Positions 19,746 to 32,335 of a stretch of 64,000 bases of DNA are shown here, in pieces. The notes under the pieces were generated by a model. The model worked only from the letters and a program-made list of their open reading frames with translations, did not search any database and was not told the origin of the DNA. The DNA is from Hyaloperonospora brassicae (lineage: Eukaryota; Oomycota; Peronosporomycetes; Peronosporales; Peronosporaceae): contig CANTFL010001487.1 in NCBI GenBank assembly GCA_947650285.1, positions 186,001 to 250,000 of the forward strand, given 5' to 3'. Both the position numbers and the translations under genes were made by a program. Every line of letters begins with the position of its first letter. Position 1 is the first letter of the stretch.

Positions 19746-22700
19746 ATGAAGAAACCCGATGACCTGCTTGGAACAGACAACTACTTCCATTGGGAATTCA
19801 ATATGAAGATGACACTTGCGAGGAAGGGCCTGCTAGAGCACATCTTGGAAGTGAAGTCGGAGCAGGAGATGACGGAGGATTGGAAGGTCAAGGACATGAA
19901 GGCGTTTGCTATTATTGCTCAAGGGATCGAAGTAAAGCATCAGACGAAGATCCGACATGCTCGCACTGCGAAGGAAGCATGGGAAACACTACGCGACTAC
20001 TACAACAAGACAAACCTTCAGAATCGAGTGGCACTGACACGTCGATTGCACGAATTTCGTATGGATGAGGGAGGCGACATGGTGAGCCACCTCGACCGTT
20101 TCGATGAACTTGTTTTGAGTATGGAGGCGGTGGGCGATACCATGGACGACGCACGCCAGATGACAGTTCTGCTGAGTAGCTTACCGGCAGAGTACGAGAT
20201 GATTGTGTCCATCATTGAGAATTCCATGGGTGTGACGATGGTGGACGTGAAAGAAAAGCTGTTGAAGGAACACAAGAAGAAGCAGCAGCAAGAGGTCTCC
20301 GAAGGAGCTTTCCGCGTTGGTCGTGGAGGCCATAAACAGGATCGTGGTCGTGGAATGCGCAAACAACGTGGTGCAGAAGAGAGCTGGAAGAAGAAACAGC
20401 CGTTTCGTGGGAAGTGTCACCGCTGTAACAAGATCGGACACAAGCAGTTTGAGTGCCGATCTGCCACCAAGAATGATGGAAATGAAATGGCATTCACGGC
20501 CACAAACGGATTAAAAAAAGGATGGTTGTTGGACAGCGGCGCCTCGTCACATATGACCCCAGCCGAAGAAGATTTCTTTGAGTACGAGAAATTGAGAGAA
20601 GCCATTCAAGTTCGCGTTGCCGATGGTGCGGTCATGAATGCAATTGGACGAGGAAGCATTCGATTTCGCTGTACGAATGGTACAGCAGTGACTGTGAATG
20701 AAGTATTGCACATTCCAACGCTGGACAGACGACTACTAGCGGTGCCCAAGATCGTCCAGCGTGGGTACAACGTTCGATTCGGTGAAAAATACTGCGGTAT
20801 CTACAAGGATAATGTGTTGATGATTTCTGCGAAGCGCATGAGAAGCGTGTACACTCTTGATGTGGAGTATGAGCACGCGATGTTGGTAGAACATGAAGAC
20901 GCTGGTAACAAGTGGGAGCTGTGGCATGCACGAATGGGTCACATTAGCCACAACAAGTTTAAAAAGACAAAGGAGGCTACGGAAGGACTACCGAATGTAG
21001 TACCTGACACGAACAAGAATTTGTGTGGAGGGTGTCTACAAGGGAAACTGTGTGTCGCGAGTTTTCCACAAGAGTCGAAGACAAAGACAACGCAGCCACT
21101 GCAGCTTATTCACTCTGACGTCATGGGCCCTATGAAGAACCCAACTCCTGGTGGGTCACGATACGTATTGTCTCTCGTGGACGATTTTTCAAGATTAGTG
21201 ACTGTATATTTTCTGAAGTCCAAGAGTGAAGTACTGTCGAAGTTCATTGAATTTCGGACCGAGATGGAGCAGCAGTGTGGATTTCGTATTAAGGCCATAC
21301 GTACTGACAATGGCGGTGAATACAAAAACAAGAGGTTTGCTTCGTACTGCAAGAAACACGGCATCATCCATCAGAAGACAGTACCCTACAGTCCTCAACA
21401 AAACGGTGTTGCTGAACGGATGAACCGTACGATTGTTGAGACGGCCAGAAGCATGATGCATTACAAGCGGGTGGCAAAGAAGTGGTGGGCCGAAGCTGTG
21501 AATACGGCGGTGTATTTACTTAACAGAACCACGAACTGCAATCACGAGGAGAAGACTCCTTTTGAACTGTGCTTTAAGACGAAGCCCGAAATTTCTCACC
21601 TACGTGTATTTGGTTCACTTGGATACGCACATATCGATGACTCAAAGCGCACGAAATTCGACGCGAAAGGGTTTCGCTGCATGCTGTTAGGATATGCAAG
21701 ACACACCAAGGGTTACAGGGTGCTTGATCTGGAGACTGGTACGATCAAGATCAGTCGTTCGATCGCGTTAGATGAACGTGAAGTTAGTAACATTTACGAA
21801 GACAATCCGGTTGTACCACACCCGAAGATGATAATAATACGACAAGATGACGATGATGGAGATCAACCAAGTGACTTGCAACAAGATGGTGATGAAGATG
21901 TTGAAATGGAAGAGCACGAAATTGTCGAAGATGTGGAGATGGAAGTACCGAGTTCTGACAATGACATCAGTAACACACCTTCGAGTGAGACAAGCAATCA
22001 TTATCTTGCAAGAAATATGAACAACGAACAACATCAACACACTTCCCAAGTAATTCAACAAGGACCTCGTCACCAAGAACTCGAATTACACAATCCGCAC
22101 GACTCTGGAACGATGGTATTCCGTCCACAACTTAAGCGTCGTTCCGGTCGCGAGCATCAGTATCGTGTTCTTACCGACGATACCAGTGGGAGAAGTGAAT
22201 CCGGACCACGAGGAGGTGTTGATGAAATGCTACCAATTGAGCAACCTGTTCAGCTCTTGTTGGAAGACAATAACACTAGTACCACAACAGAAAACAGCAT
22301 TGTGCCATACAATGAAAACCATGAAGCCAGTGGGAGTGAAGATGACGAACCTCCTTCCAAGCGATCGCGAATAAACAGCGATGTGGCATTGATAGCAGAA
22401 GTTGCCATGATAGCTCGTGATTTACCTGGCTCTTATGCGGAGGCAGTGAATGGACCTGACAGATACCAATGGATTAAAGCTATTGAGAATGAATTTGCGG
22501 CTCATGAGCGTAACAAGACGTGGACACCAATTGTACGCAAGCCTGGAATGAAACCAATTGGATCGAAGTGGGTATGGGCTAAAAAGAGTGATGGTCGATA
22601 CAAAGCACGACTTGTGGCGCTCGGATTCCTGCAACAATATGGTATCAACTTTTTCGAGACGTACGCGGCTGTCGCCAGTATGAACTCCATCAGGATGCTA

Positions 22701-23987
22701 TTGTCGATTTGCTGCGCAGCAGGATATGTGATCGACCAGCTTGATGTTGATACGGCCTACCTGAATGCCGACCTACAAGAAGAAGTATACTTGTTACCAC
22801 CCAAAGGGATGAAAATTGGCAGCGAGTTTGTACTTAAATTGAATCGCGCGCTTTACGGACTTAAGCAGGCTGCAAATGCCTGGAATAAGACGATTCACAA
22901 TGCATTACTGGAGATGGGATTTGTCGCGTGCGGTGCTGATCGATGCATATACATAATAAAGGATGGTGAAGGCTGGGCGTACGTGTGCTTATACGTTGAT
23001 GATATGATTGTGGCTGCAAAAGAAGCAACCACGGTACGCAAGGTGAAAGAACAAATCTCTCAGCGGTTTCAAACCAAAGACCTTGGTCCAGTGAAGCACT
23101 TGCTTGGAATGGAAGTTATGTACGACCGAAAGAAGCGTGAGATGTTTATTTCGCAACAAAGATACATCGAGGAGACTGCAGACATGTTTGGACAGACTCA
23201 AGCCCGACCAACTGGTAACCCATGTGATCAGAGCATGAAACTGTCCAGCGCAAACAGTCCAAAGTCCGATGTCGAAAGACAAGCCATGAGTCGTACACCG
23301 TACCGCCAATTTCTGGGACGACTGCTGTTTATAGTGACCACGACCAGACCAGACGCAGCATTTCCTGTGAGCCAACTTGGACGATTTGCAGAAAACCCTG
23401 GCTCACAACACTGGAAGGCACTGATCAAAGTGCTAAGATACCTCCGCTCGACGAGTGGTTTTGGATTACACTACAGTGTTGACAAACTACAGCAACAACT
23501 AACAGCGTATAGTGACGCCGATTGGGGAAACAGCTTGGACGACCGTCGATCGGTATCTGGTGTTTTGCTGGTGCTTAATGGAGGCCCTGTTATATTTAAG
23601 TCTAAGTACCAACGCACCGTTGCATTGAGTACTTCTGAGGCTGAATACATGGCGCTAAGCATGTGCACTCAAGACATACTATGGGCAAGGATGTTAATGG
23701 CTGACCTCGGATTCGAGCAGAAGAATCCTACTGTCATCTACGAGGATAATCAAGGAGCCATTGCTCTCGCAACAAACCCATGATACCATGCGCGGACTAA
23801 ACACGTAGACATACGTCACCACTTTGTCCGAGAGAAAGTTCTGGCCGGTGATATAAAGGTGATCTACAAGGAGACGGAACATCAACTTGCCGACATACTA
23901 ACGAAGGCACTCGGCACCAAGCGATTCCAGTACCTCCGTGCCGGAATGGACATCAAGGTACGTGATGGACCCGAGCATCAACAGTGA
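19746..23987 (+). pseudogene. copia-1 gag-pol polyprotein, one premature stop
   Basis: The single frame is open from the ATG at 19746 to a TGA at 23781-23783 (1,345 residues), then continues in frame to a second stop at 23985-23987 (1,413 codons before it). Domains in order are: gag (1-200), zinc knuckle C224-x2-C227-x4-H232-x4-C237, protease DSGA at D263, GAG_pre-integrase (WHARMGHISHNKF), integrase DD35E with D458, D521 and E557, reverse transcriptase with YVDD at 1083-1086, and RNase H (AYSDADWG, LSTSEAEYMALS). The TGA replaces a codon between ALATNP and YHARTKHVDIRHH, so the last 67 residues, including the end of RNase H, would be missing. All other catalytic residues are intact. Confidence 0.93.
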
Positions 23988-23994
23988 GTGGGAG
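23986..23994 (+). other. polypurine tract of copia-1
   Basis: GAGTGGGAG immediately before the 3' LTR, the expected plus-strand primer. Confidence 0.6.
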
Positions 23995-24248
23995 TGTTGA
24001 TGGGTGCACTGTCAATGCACGGTCAACAAAGCCAACTGTGATTTGCTACGCACAAGTGATAAGACAGCGACGATACGACAGGGTGTAAACGGTTCACGTG
24101 CAGTCTGATGATTCTAGAACTACCTTGAGTGTATGTTCTAGAATCCATCAAGATCAAGGAAAGCTACAAGGTAGAAGAAGATAACACGACGAGTAAGTTC
24201 ATAGGAAAACTAATTCAATACACTTTCCAATTTTCCTTCGACATAACA
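23995..24248 (+). repeat. 3' LTR of copia-1
   Basis: 254 bp, one substitution from the 5' LTR, followed by the AAATC target duplication. Confidence 0.97.
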
Positions 24249-24253
24249 AAATC

Positions 24254-24555
24254 AACACATCAGAAGTAGATTGACGAGTCTTCTCACCATCATCCAATTC
24301 GCACCACAATATGAATAAAGCATAATCTTATTGTCTTCCGATTTCGTGGACGAAATTCCGTGCGATTGTGTTCCCACGAGATAGTGTAACATGCGTAAAG
24401 TCGCACGCCAGAGCATCTGTCGTGGATGGTCCAACATACTGCGATAATGCTGACATCGCATAGCGAATGGCCGGTCGCGTCGCATTCGCAATATACAACA
24501 GCGAGAGGACCAATTTCCGATACGAAGTGCTATCTTTAAGCACTGGGTGCGATTC
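24254..24555 (-). pseudogene. element A, end of reverse transcriptase and start of RNase H
   Basis: Reads DESHPVLKDSTSYRKLV, then LLYIANATRPAIRYAMSAL, the usual copia linker, and then with a frame change GEKTRQSTSDVLI up to the copia-1 junction. The solo LTR at 24561 separates it from the preceding part of the reverse transcriptase. Confidence 0.85.
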
Positions 24556-24560
24556 ATCCT

Positions 24561-24749
24561 TGTCGAGGATCACGAGATACGACGATGACGTGCGTGCTGA
24601 TATTGAGGCAGCTTGCAGGGACAGTGGTATTCGAACGTTCTGAAGTGAGTGATCAGTTTTCGAGGGGTTTATACATTCAGTCAGTAGTATTTAACTCTTA
24701 ATACAACTTTTTATTATGCAGCACAGAGAAGTAGTTAGCTTTCGGTATA
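24561..24749 (+). repeat. solo LTR of the element A family, opposite orientation
   Basis: Starts TGTCGAGGATCACGAG and ends TTTCGGTATA. It is related to both A LTRs but is inverted relative to A, and is flanked by ATCCT (24556-24560) and ATCCG (24750-24754), a target duplication with one change. Removing it joins ..TPD to ESHPVL.. in A's reverse transcriptase frame. Confidence 0.78.
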
Positions 24750-24754
24750 ATCCG

Positions 24755-24849
24755 GAGTCAAGTCTTGGCCTGTGCAAATAGGGTTGCGAACCGCATATGC
24801 TCCACAATTCATAAACTTAGAGACCAACTTCATAACAAATTGGGACTGT
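24755..24849 (-). pseudogene. element A, reverse transcriptase fragment
   Basis: The minus strand reads LKQSQFVMKLVSKFMNCG and then ICTGQDLTPD, the thumb/linker part of copia reverse transcriptase. It is bounded by copia-2 on one side and the solo LTR on the other. Confidence 0.8.
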
Positions 24850-24854
24850 TTTAG

Positions 24855-25100
24855 TGTTGATGATGTACACTTTTTGTACGCTTAAACGACTTGATGACGT
24901 TTGAGCACAATCGTTTCAAAACGGACACAGAAAGTGAAACCTCAGCAGTCGGTTAAATGAAGAGGAAACGACCCAGGCGAGACCATCGTAGTGCTTCTAC
25001 GATGGATAGCTAAATGCATGTGCAAGTTTTCTAAAGACTAATATACTTTCCAATTTACCCTCTGACTCAAAGTTGTCTCCTCTGCTATCGAACCTCTTTA
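24855..25100 (+). repeat. 5' LTR of copia-2
   Basis: 246 bp, collinear with 29233-29478 without gaps. It is followed by the primer site GGTTATGAGCCC at 25101. Confidence 0.93.
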
Positions 25101-25104
25101 GGTT

Positions 25105-28100
25105 ATGAGCCCAAATACCATGGAGGCAAACACCGTTCTTAATAAAGACAATTATTTCGTGTGGGAGTTCAACACTCGAATGAAGCTTGCAAAGAAAGGT
25201 TTGCTGGACCACCTCTTCACTACGGAGTCCCCGGGTAAAGGCGACGTTAATTCGGCCGCCTGGAAAGTCAACGACATGAAGGCTTTTGCAAATGTGTGCA
25301 CGATGTTCAGTCCAAGTCTTCAATCCATGGTTTGACCGGCACAGTCGACTGCACAGGTATGGGAGATTTTGAGGAGCTTCTTTCTCCGTCGAAGCATTCA
25401 CAATCGGGTCCAGATGCGTCGACAACTTCATGAGTTCAAGATGAAGAAAGGTGTAAGTGTAATGAAACACTTCCTTAAGTTCGATGAACTGTGCTTGTCG
25501 ATGCATGCTATCGGAGATGAAGTGTCGCGAGATGAACAACTTGTTATCTTGCTAGGAAGCCTGTCCGAAGAGTACGACCAGATCGTCAAGATCATCGAAA
25601 ACGCGACGGGAATTGATCTCTTCATGGCCAAGGAGATGCTTCGTCGTGAGCACGAAGGAGTTGTTCGCAAGGACAAAAATGAATTTTCATTGAAGGCTGC
25701 AAGAAGCGTCAAGGGCAAAGCTCCTCGGTCGAAGGAAACAAGATACAAATTTGCCGGGACGTGTTATGTCTGTGGCAAAAAGGGCCACAAGAGGCAAAAT
25801 TGCTGGAAGAATTCTGAAAAGAAACAGAATGGAGAACAAGCGTTTACGGTCAGTGAACAAGATGCTGAAGGATAACTACTTGACAGTGGTGCAAGCAGTC
25901 ACATGTTCCCATTCGAAAATTAATTTGTGGAAGTTCTACCACTTGAAAGAGTGGTCGACATATTCATTGCAAATGGAGAAACATCAAGGGCCGATGGAGT
26001 TGGGACGATCCGATTCGTATTAAAGAACTAGAAGCCCAAATGTATCGAAAACGTGCTCTACGTTCCGAGTTTGGATCATAGGCTCCTGTCGATTTCTGCA
26101 TTGTCTTCAAAAGGTCTACACATAACGTTCCAGAAAAACTAATGTGAGATCAGAAATCAAGACGAAGTGGTGACGCAAGTAACCCAGATGAGGAAATTGT
26201 TTATTCTGGAGTGTGAACAAGTGGAGTCGTCAAAGATTAGCCAAGAAGTTGGCGTCATCAAGTCGGTGAGTCCAAGTATATGGCACGCGCGACTGGGACA
26301 TCTGCCAATGAAGACATTCAGAAACCTCTAGAACTGTGTTGAAGGCTTCAAGATGACAAATATGTCAGATGCTGTCGAACATCAAAATGACATATGTGAA
26401 TGATGTGTGACCGGAAAATTATCGGTTACGACATTTCCGAAGTCCAATCACGGTGAAGTGAAGACGGCTTTACTGCTACAATTGATTCACAGTGACGTGA
26501 TGGGTCTATTGGAGACCAAGTCACAGGGTGGAGCAAGATTTGTTGTTACATTTCTTGACGATATTTACCGATATGTAGTCGCGTACTACATCGCGCATAA
26601 GTCGGAAGTGGTCGACATGTTTATCGAGTACAATATGATGATGGAAAATCAATTGTCGACCAAGATAAAGTGTATTCTCACCGATAATGGTGGAGAATTT
26701 ATTAACAAGCGCTTCAATCAAGTGTGCAGACAGGCTGTGATTAGACATCAAACAACAGTTCCGTATTCGCCGCATCAAAATTGAATGACTGAGCGGATAA
26801 ACCGGACGCTGACGGAGCGAGCACGCTCACTGCTATATCACATAAAGGTTGAGAAGAAGTGGTGGGCTGAAGCCATGAACACTGCGGTATTCATAACGAA
26901 TCGTGTTACATGCGCATCTCACCCGATCAAGACTCCGTTTGAAGTTTGTTTTAAATCGAAGCCAGACTTGCCGTATTTGCGTGTCTTCGGCTCGCAAGGA
27001 TATGCGCACATCGACAAAGCCAAACGGCAAAAGTTGGATAAAAAGGGACTTCGATACATGCTTCTGGGCTACGCACAAGGTGTAAAGGTTAATCGTGTTT
27101 GGAACTATAATTCTGAACGAGTGGAAATTACGAGGTTTGTGGTATTTCAAGAGCTTCCTAAGTCACGATATGTGGAAGTTGTCAGTGGCCAAGAAATCAC
27201 TTAACATGTGCATCAATATGACGACGACGATGATATACAGGTATAATTACCCCACGAGTCTATTTAAAATGGACAAGAACCTATGGAGGTGGATCTAATT
27301 GGCACTCGCCCAATATCAACTCCTAGCGAATTTGACTCTATGAGTATATCTCCTGACATTGCTCTCTGTCCGGATCTCGCTTTTGAAATGGATGATGTCA
27401 ACATGGAGCCGGTTGACGTGGACGTGGATGTGGATACAACGCAGGCCATTGTGCCTGGAGGTGGATCAACCCATATCACCAATTTCTTGGAAATGGTACC
27501 TTCTAGATATGACGGACACAATGATGCGACTGCGTCGACACCCAGTTCGTATTCTCAAGCTATAATTCCACTAAGTCATTCTGAAGCTGCCGTACCTGGA
27601 CGTAGTGATGATCAAGCAGACCGAGCACCAAAACGATATCGCATTGAATATGATCAAGCAAATGCGGCGCTGGAGGTACCTCAAATATATCAAGATGCAA
27701 TTCGTTCTCCTCAAGCCAAGATGTGGAAGAATGCGATTAGGGCTAAATTAAAAGCACTCCTTCAGAAGAAGACATGGAGTGCAGTGACGAAAATTCCAAG
27801 CCACAGGTTTATTGTAACCAAGTGGGTTTTTGCCATCAAGAGCAATGATGCGGAGAAGTTGATCGATTCAAAGCACGGCTGGTTGCTTTAGAATATTGAC
27901 AAACGCTTGGTGTGGATTACTACGAAACGTATTCACCGGTCGCAAACATGAACTCTGTTCGGGTATTTCTTGCCGTGTGTTGCCATTTTGGCATGATCAT
28001 AAGACAGTATGATGTTGATACGGCCTTTCGAAATTTCATTTTGGAAGAAGATGTCTACATATCAGCGCCTCAAGATGTCGACATGGACCCGAGTCAAGTT

Positions 28101-29221
28101 TTAAAACTAAACAGAAATTTGTATGGATTGAAACCGGCTGCTGCAACATGGTTTAAGACGATTTCAAACGTGTTTCGAAAGATGGGCTTGTGGCATCTTT
28201 TACTGATCCGTGCGTTTTAGTTCGTCTCGATGGACACCTTTCGTGAATTTACGTGACACTGTACGTCGACGATATGCTTCTTGGAGGTACTTCTGCACCT
28301 CTAATTGACAAAGTTGCCGATGAACTTGCAAGTCATTTCAAGTTAAAGACACTTGGCAACGTGAGATTTATTCTCGGCATAGAGGTCGATTATGCACAGC
28401 AGAAAAAGAAGCTCAAGATCAGTCAAGGTGCATGCATTGACAGAATGGTCGTCAAATTTAATCAAGTTGGAGCGAAGACGGTCAACAACCCAAGTGTGGA
28501 AGGTCAAATCATGCTCAAGTGCGAGTTAAAAGACCCAAAGATGGAGAATCGACCCTATCGATCTCTAGTCGGATCACTTCTATACGTGGCGACAGGTACA
28601 AGGCCCGATAGCTCATTTGCAGTGGGTCGGCTAAGTTTACATTTGGAAAAACCAAGTGAAGCACACTGGAACGCAGCCATTCGTGTGCTGCGCTACCTCA
28701 AGTCGACTGCAGCGCTCGGAATTTGCTATTGTGGCAAGCCAGGTGATCTCAAGTTAAGTGCTTTTAGCGATGTAGATTGGGGCAGCGACAAAGATAATCG
28801 ACGTTCGACATCTGGAGTCACGGTGATGATTAATGACTCTCCATTCATTTTCAAGTCGAAGTTTCAAAGCAGCGTCTCACTAAGTGCTGCTGAAGCTGAA
28901 TATGTGGCACTTTCGTTGTGCATTCAAGAGATTTTGTGTACAAAGAGTATTTTAATGGCGATGAAGGTTAAGATTGACGGTCCAGTCTTCGTGTATGAAG
29001 ACAACCAGGGCGCGATTGCAATTGCGAAAAACGAAGGATATCAAAGTCGAGCGAAGCACATTGATATTCGCTATCATTTTGTACGCGATCAAGTCAAGGA
29101 CAAGGTGATTCAGCTAAAGTATATTGAAAATAAGTCACAGCTCGCTGATTTTCTGACGAAGGCAATTTCGACCAACAAGTTTCAGTTTCTCGTGGCGAAG
29201 ACAAACGTTGAAGACTTCTAG
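25105..29221 (+). pseudogene. copia-2 gag-pol, multiple lesions
   Basis: Gag starts with NTVLNKDNYFVWEFNTRMKL. The zinc knuckle CYVCGKKGHKRQNC lies at 25770-25811 and the protease LLDSGASSHM at 25878-25907. The integrase core begins with HSDVMG near 26490 and reads LTDNGGEF near 26680. Reverse transcriptase starts near 27790, with YVDDM at 28262-28276, and an intact RNase H tail runs to the TAG at 29219-29221. In-frame stops occur at 25333, 25873, 25921, 26329, 26401, 26782 (within PHQN*MTER), 27202 and 27889, with a frame break before 28253. The last 322 residues are continuously open, unlike the rest. Confidence 0.9.
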
Positions 29222-29232
29222 TCGAGGAGGAG

Positions 29233-29478
29233 TGTTGATGATGTACACTTTGGGTACGCTCAAACTACTTGATGACGTTTGAGCATAATCGTTTCAAAAC
29301 GGACACAGAAAGTGAAACCTCAGCAGTCGGTTAAATGAAGAGGAAACGACCCAGGCGGGACCATCGTAGTGCTTCTACGATGGATAGCTAAATGCATGTG
29401 CAAGTTTTCTAAAGACTAATATACTTTCCAATTTACCCTCTGACTCAAAGTTGTCTCCTCTGCTATCGAACTTCTTTC
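29233..29478 (+). repeat. 3' LTR of copia-2
   Basis: Preceded by a purine tract (GAGGAGGAG, 29224-29232) and followed by TTTAG, which matches the left flank. Confidence 0.93.
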
Positions 29479-29483
29479 TTTAG

Positions 29484-31034
29484 CACCAACTCGTGTTTTT
29501 AAGTGAGTAATTTCCTTTCATGACCAATATAAACCGCGCAGCTCCAAGTGACTTCACAGTGAAATGCTCTGACAATTCTTTGAAAATCGTGTCCGCCTCT
29601 GCATCTGACTTACATCCAATCAAGAGGTCGTCCACATACAAGACTATGTTAATGGGTGACTTATTGTTTGCATCATTGCGTCAAACAAAAAGACAGGTGT
29701 CTGCTCGACATTGTTGAAGCCCATGGCAGAAAACACGGAGCATATTTTCTTGTGGTAAAACGCAGCCGTTTTTCTTAAACCATATAAACTGCGTCGTAAT
29801 TTGCACACCATTCCAGATGCAATCTCAACTCCAAAGGGAGGCTCCATGAAAACGTCTTCTTCCAAATCATCATTCAAAAACGCCGTTTATACGTCGAACT
29901 GCCAGATCACATGCTGCATGCTGCAACAAACTGACAAGAACACACGAAGTGTGTTGGAGCACGCGACAGGTGAACATGTGTCGACGTAATCAAAACCATG
30001 CGTTTGCAGATATCCGAGGGCAACCAAATGCGCTTTGTAACGAACAATATCACCCTTTCCATCTAACTTGTGCCCAAATAACCAGTTGTGACCTATAACC
30101 TTGACTCCTGGAGAACATTAGACAGTGTCCCATATGTGGTATTCAAATGAGCTTGAATATCTGCTTGAAATGCTGCTTTCCATTGTTCCGCGTCGATAGA
30201 ATGTAGCGCCTCTTGTGAATTCATCGGTGCATCAGTAGTAGAAATCGAAATTTCGTAATTGCCAACACATTGACGTTTGGGGTCCGGCTCACCGTGGTCA
30301 CTGTTCACCGGCGATCCATCAGTCAGAAGCGGGAAATCAATCTTCTCGCCATCAAAGCCATCCTTAATGAGCAGACGATATGACGTGCTATAAGGCCTTT
30401 TGGTTGATACCGAGTACATTTCCAGTCGGTCATTTCGGATGCGGGGAAATTCAACTAGCACAATATCTTGCTACTGATCTGGTGAACTTTGGAGCATGCG
30501 TGTATTATTATCGCCACTGTCAGCGATCATGAAGTGTGGTAGGCGACCTATCATTGTAATATTTGTGTCAATAACTTGCATATCCGCACACTCCCCTCAA
30601 TCGGAGCAACAGCTAAATCATGCGACAGATTGAAATCGCCTAAAGCATCCACAATCATGTCTTCCCAACTGGTGTCATTGTCATCAGTCTCATTAATGTT
30701 CATATCTTCAACCTCTTCTGTCTTGTTTTATGAAGATACTTGCGCATGTATTGTCATCGCAATTTTTATAATAGTGCTTGCAGTGAATGATAGGTATATT
30801 GAGACCAACAACATCCTTGTATTACGAATGAGGTCGCTCATTTAAAGTGACAGACTTATCAACGACCAACTCTTCTTTGACCAGATCCCACACTCGGTAC
30901 GCCTTCGACGTGTCCGAATATCCAACGAAAATACTTTTATTCGCCTTGCTGTCCCATTTCGTTCGCTTACAATCCGCGACTCGCAGATAATCATTCGAAC
31001 CAAAGACACAAAAATGGCTCAAGTCTGGATTCAC
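29484..31034 (-). pseudogene. element A, integrase C-terminus and reverse transcriptase
   Basis: The minus strand gives the integrase C-terminal block (FCVFGSNDYLRVADCKRTKW, then VGYSDTSKAYRVWDL), an acidic linker with KRQC, then reverse transcriptase pieces EEDVFMEPPFGVEI and KLRRSLYGLRKTAAFYHKKI, and the catalytic YVDD (plus positions 29628-29639). Several frame changes are present. The fragment stops exactly at the copia-2 target duplication. Confidence 0.85.
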
Positions 31035-32317
31035 TCCACACAGCGTTTCGAATGAACTTGTGTTAGATTGTTCAGTATTTGGAACCCGATTATCAGTATA
31101 GCAGCTACTTCCATGTAGTGAAACATCGACCGGGCCATTTCAACGAGGGTTTGATTCATCCTTTCTACTAAATCATTATGTTGAGGATTGTACGGTACGC
31201 TCGTCTGGTGAATGTTACTTAGTTCACCACAGTACTTGTTGAACTGAGATTTTGTATACTCCCCACTATCGTCACTAGAAATGCATTTGATCTTGCAATC
31301 TGTTTGCTTCTCCACCATATCCCAAAACGCCTTCAATCGCTCGAAAACTTGGGACTTTGCTGCTATCAAGTATACGTACACGAATCGGCTGTAGTCGTCG
31401 ATAAATGTGAGTACGTATACAACCCCACCCTTCGACTTCGGGTTCATAGAACCCATAAGATCGATGTATACAATCTCGAGCGGTCGACTTGTTTTTATTA
31501 AATATCCTGAGGTATGGATGAACGGGCTGTTTGTCCTTTTTTCGCGTGCACATCCATCACATAAACCGTCTTCAGGTGCAACATGTCCCGGGATACCATC
31601 GCAAGACTTCATCGCTTGTATGACCTTGTTTGCAGAAACATAACGTAGGAGAGCATACCATAGTGCACTAGAGTCATTGACCGCGACACTGCTATCAGTC
31701 TTGTGTGCCTCGAATGTGACATGTTGTTCTACGTTCCACGCAAACAGCTTTCCCACTCGTTTAATCACTGCCACAGTCACGTAATCGCTCATCATTAAGG
31801 CTTGATCACGCTTAAATTGAACAAGCACGCCTCGGGCCGTCAGCGCTGCTACTGAAACAAGTTTCTTGTCTAGACCAGACACACGTAAGACCTCCGTTAG
31901 CTTGACTGTCCGACCATTCTCGAGTATAAAAAGTACTGTCCCTGATCCTTGTGCCTTCGACTGCTTTCCATTCGCCACGGTGATGTAAATTGGAGTACCC
32001 AAATCTTCGTACTTCACAAATTCGCGCTTGTCATCAGTCATGTGGCGACTTTTCCCACTACCTATCAAACAAGTCGAGCTTAAAATATGCTTGTCACTGA
32101 AAGCCGAAAAAACAAACTCATCACCAGGTCTCGATTGTTTTACGTTACGACACTGCGATCATTTGTGTCCATGCCGTCCACATCCAAAGCACCTGCCTTG
32201 ATAAATTGTATTAGCCTTTCGTCTATTCAAAGGCTAAGGGTCGATCTTAATTTCCTGTTTGTCCACGATATCCTCGGCTCCCTTGAAAGCGTCAAGGTTC
32301 ATTGCGCTGATCATGCG
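31031..32317 (-). pseudogene. element A, zinc knuckle, protease and integrase core
   Basis: The zinc knuckle CFGCGRHGHK*SQC (about 32190-32150) holds a stop in its last loop. The protease motif reads LIGSGKSRHMT with the catalytic Asp changed to Gly. A 345-residue frame (32068-31031) then covers the GAG_pre-integrase region and the integrase core (YIDLMGSM, ISSDDSGEY, LVERMNQTLVEMARSM). It ends in a frameshift near 31100. The long open integrase frame is unusual beside the otherwise heavy damage. Confidence 0.88.
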
Positions 32318-32335
32318 CTATAACGGGGTATCCCT

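Larger units (their letters stand above)
19446..24248 (+). mobile_element. copia-1: near-intact Ty1/copia retrotransposon
   Basis: Length is 4,803 bp with two 254 bp LTRs (TGTTGATGGG...GACATAACA) that differ at one position (C at 19511, T at 24060). A perfect 5 bp target duplication AAATC lies at 19441-19445 and 24249-24253. The primer site is at 19700, the gag-pol ORF runs from 19746, and a purine tract lies at 23986-23994. It sits inside the RNase H region of element A in the opposite orientation. The near-identity of the LTRs indicates recent insertion. Confidence 0.97.
24855..29478 (+). mobile_element. copia-2: decayed Ty1/copia retrotransposon
   Basis: 246 bp LTRs (24855-25100 and 29233-29478) differ at about eight positions (near 3%), with target duplication TTTAG at 24850-24854 and 29479-29483. 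The LTR ends read TG...TTTA/TTTC rather than TG...CA, probably through mutation. It belongs to the same general lineage as copia-1, with the same primer site and similar gag, but is older and carries stops in gag, protease, integrase and reverse transcriptase. Confidence 0.95.
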
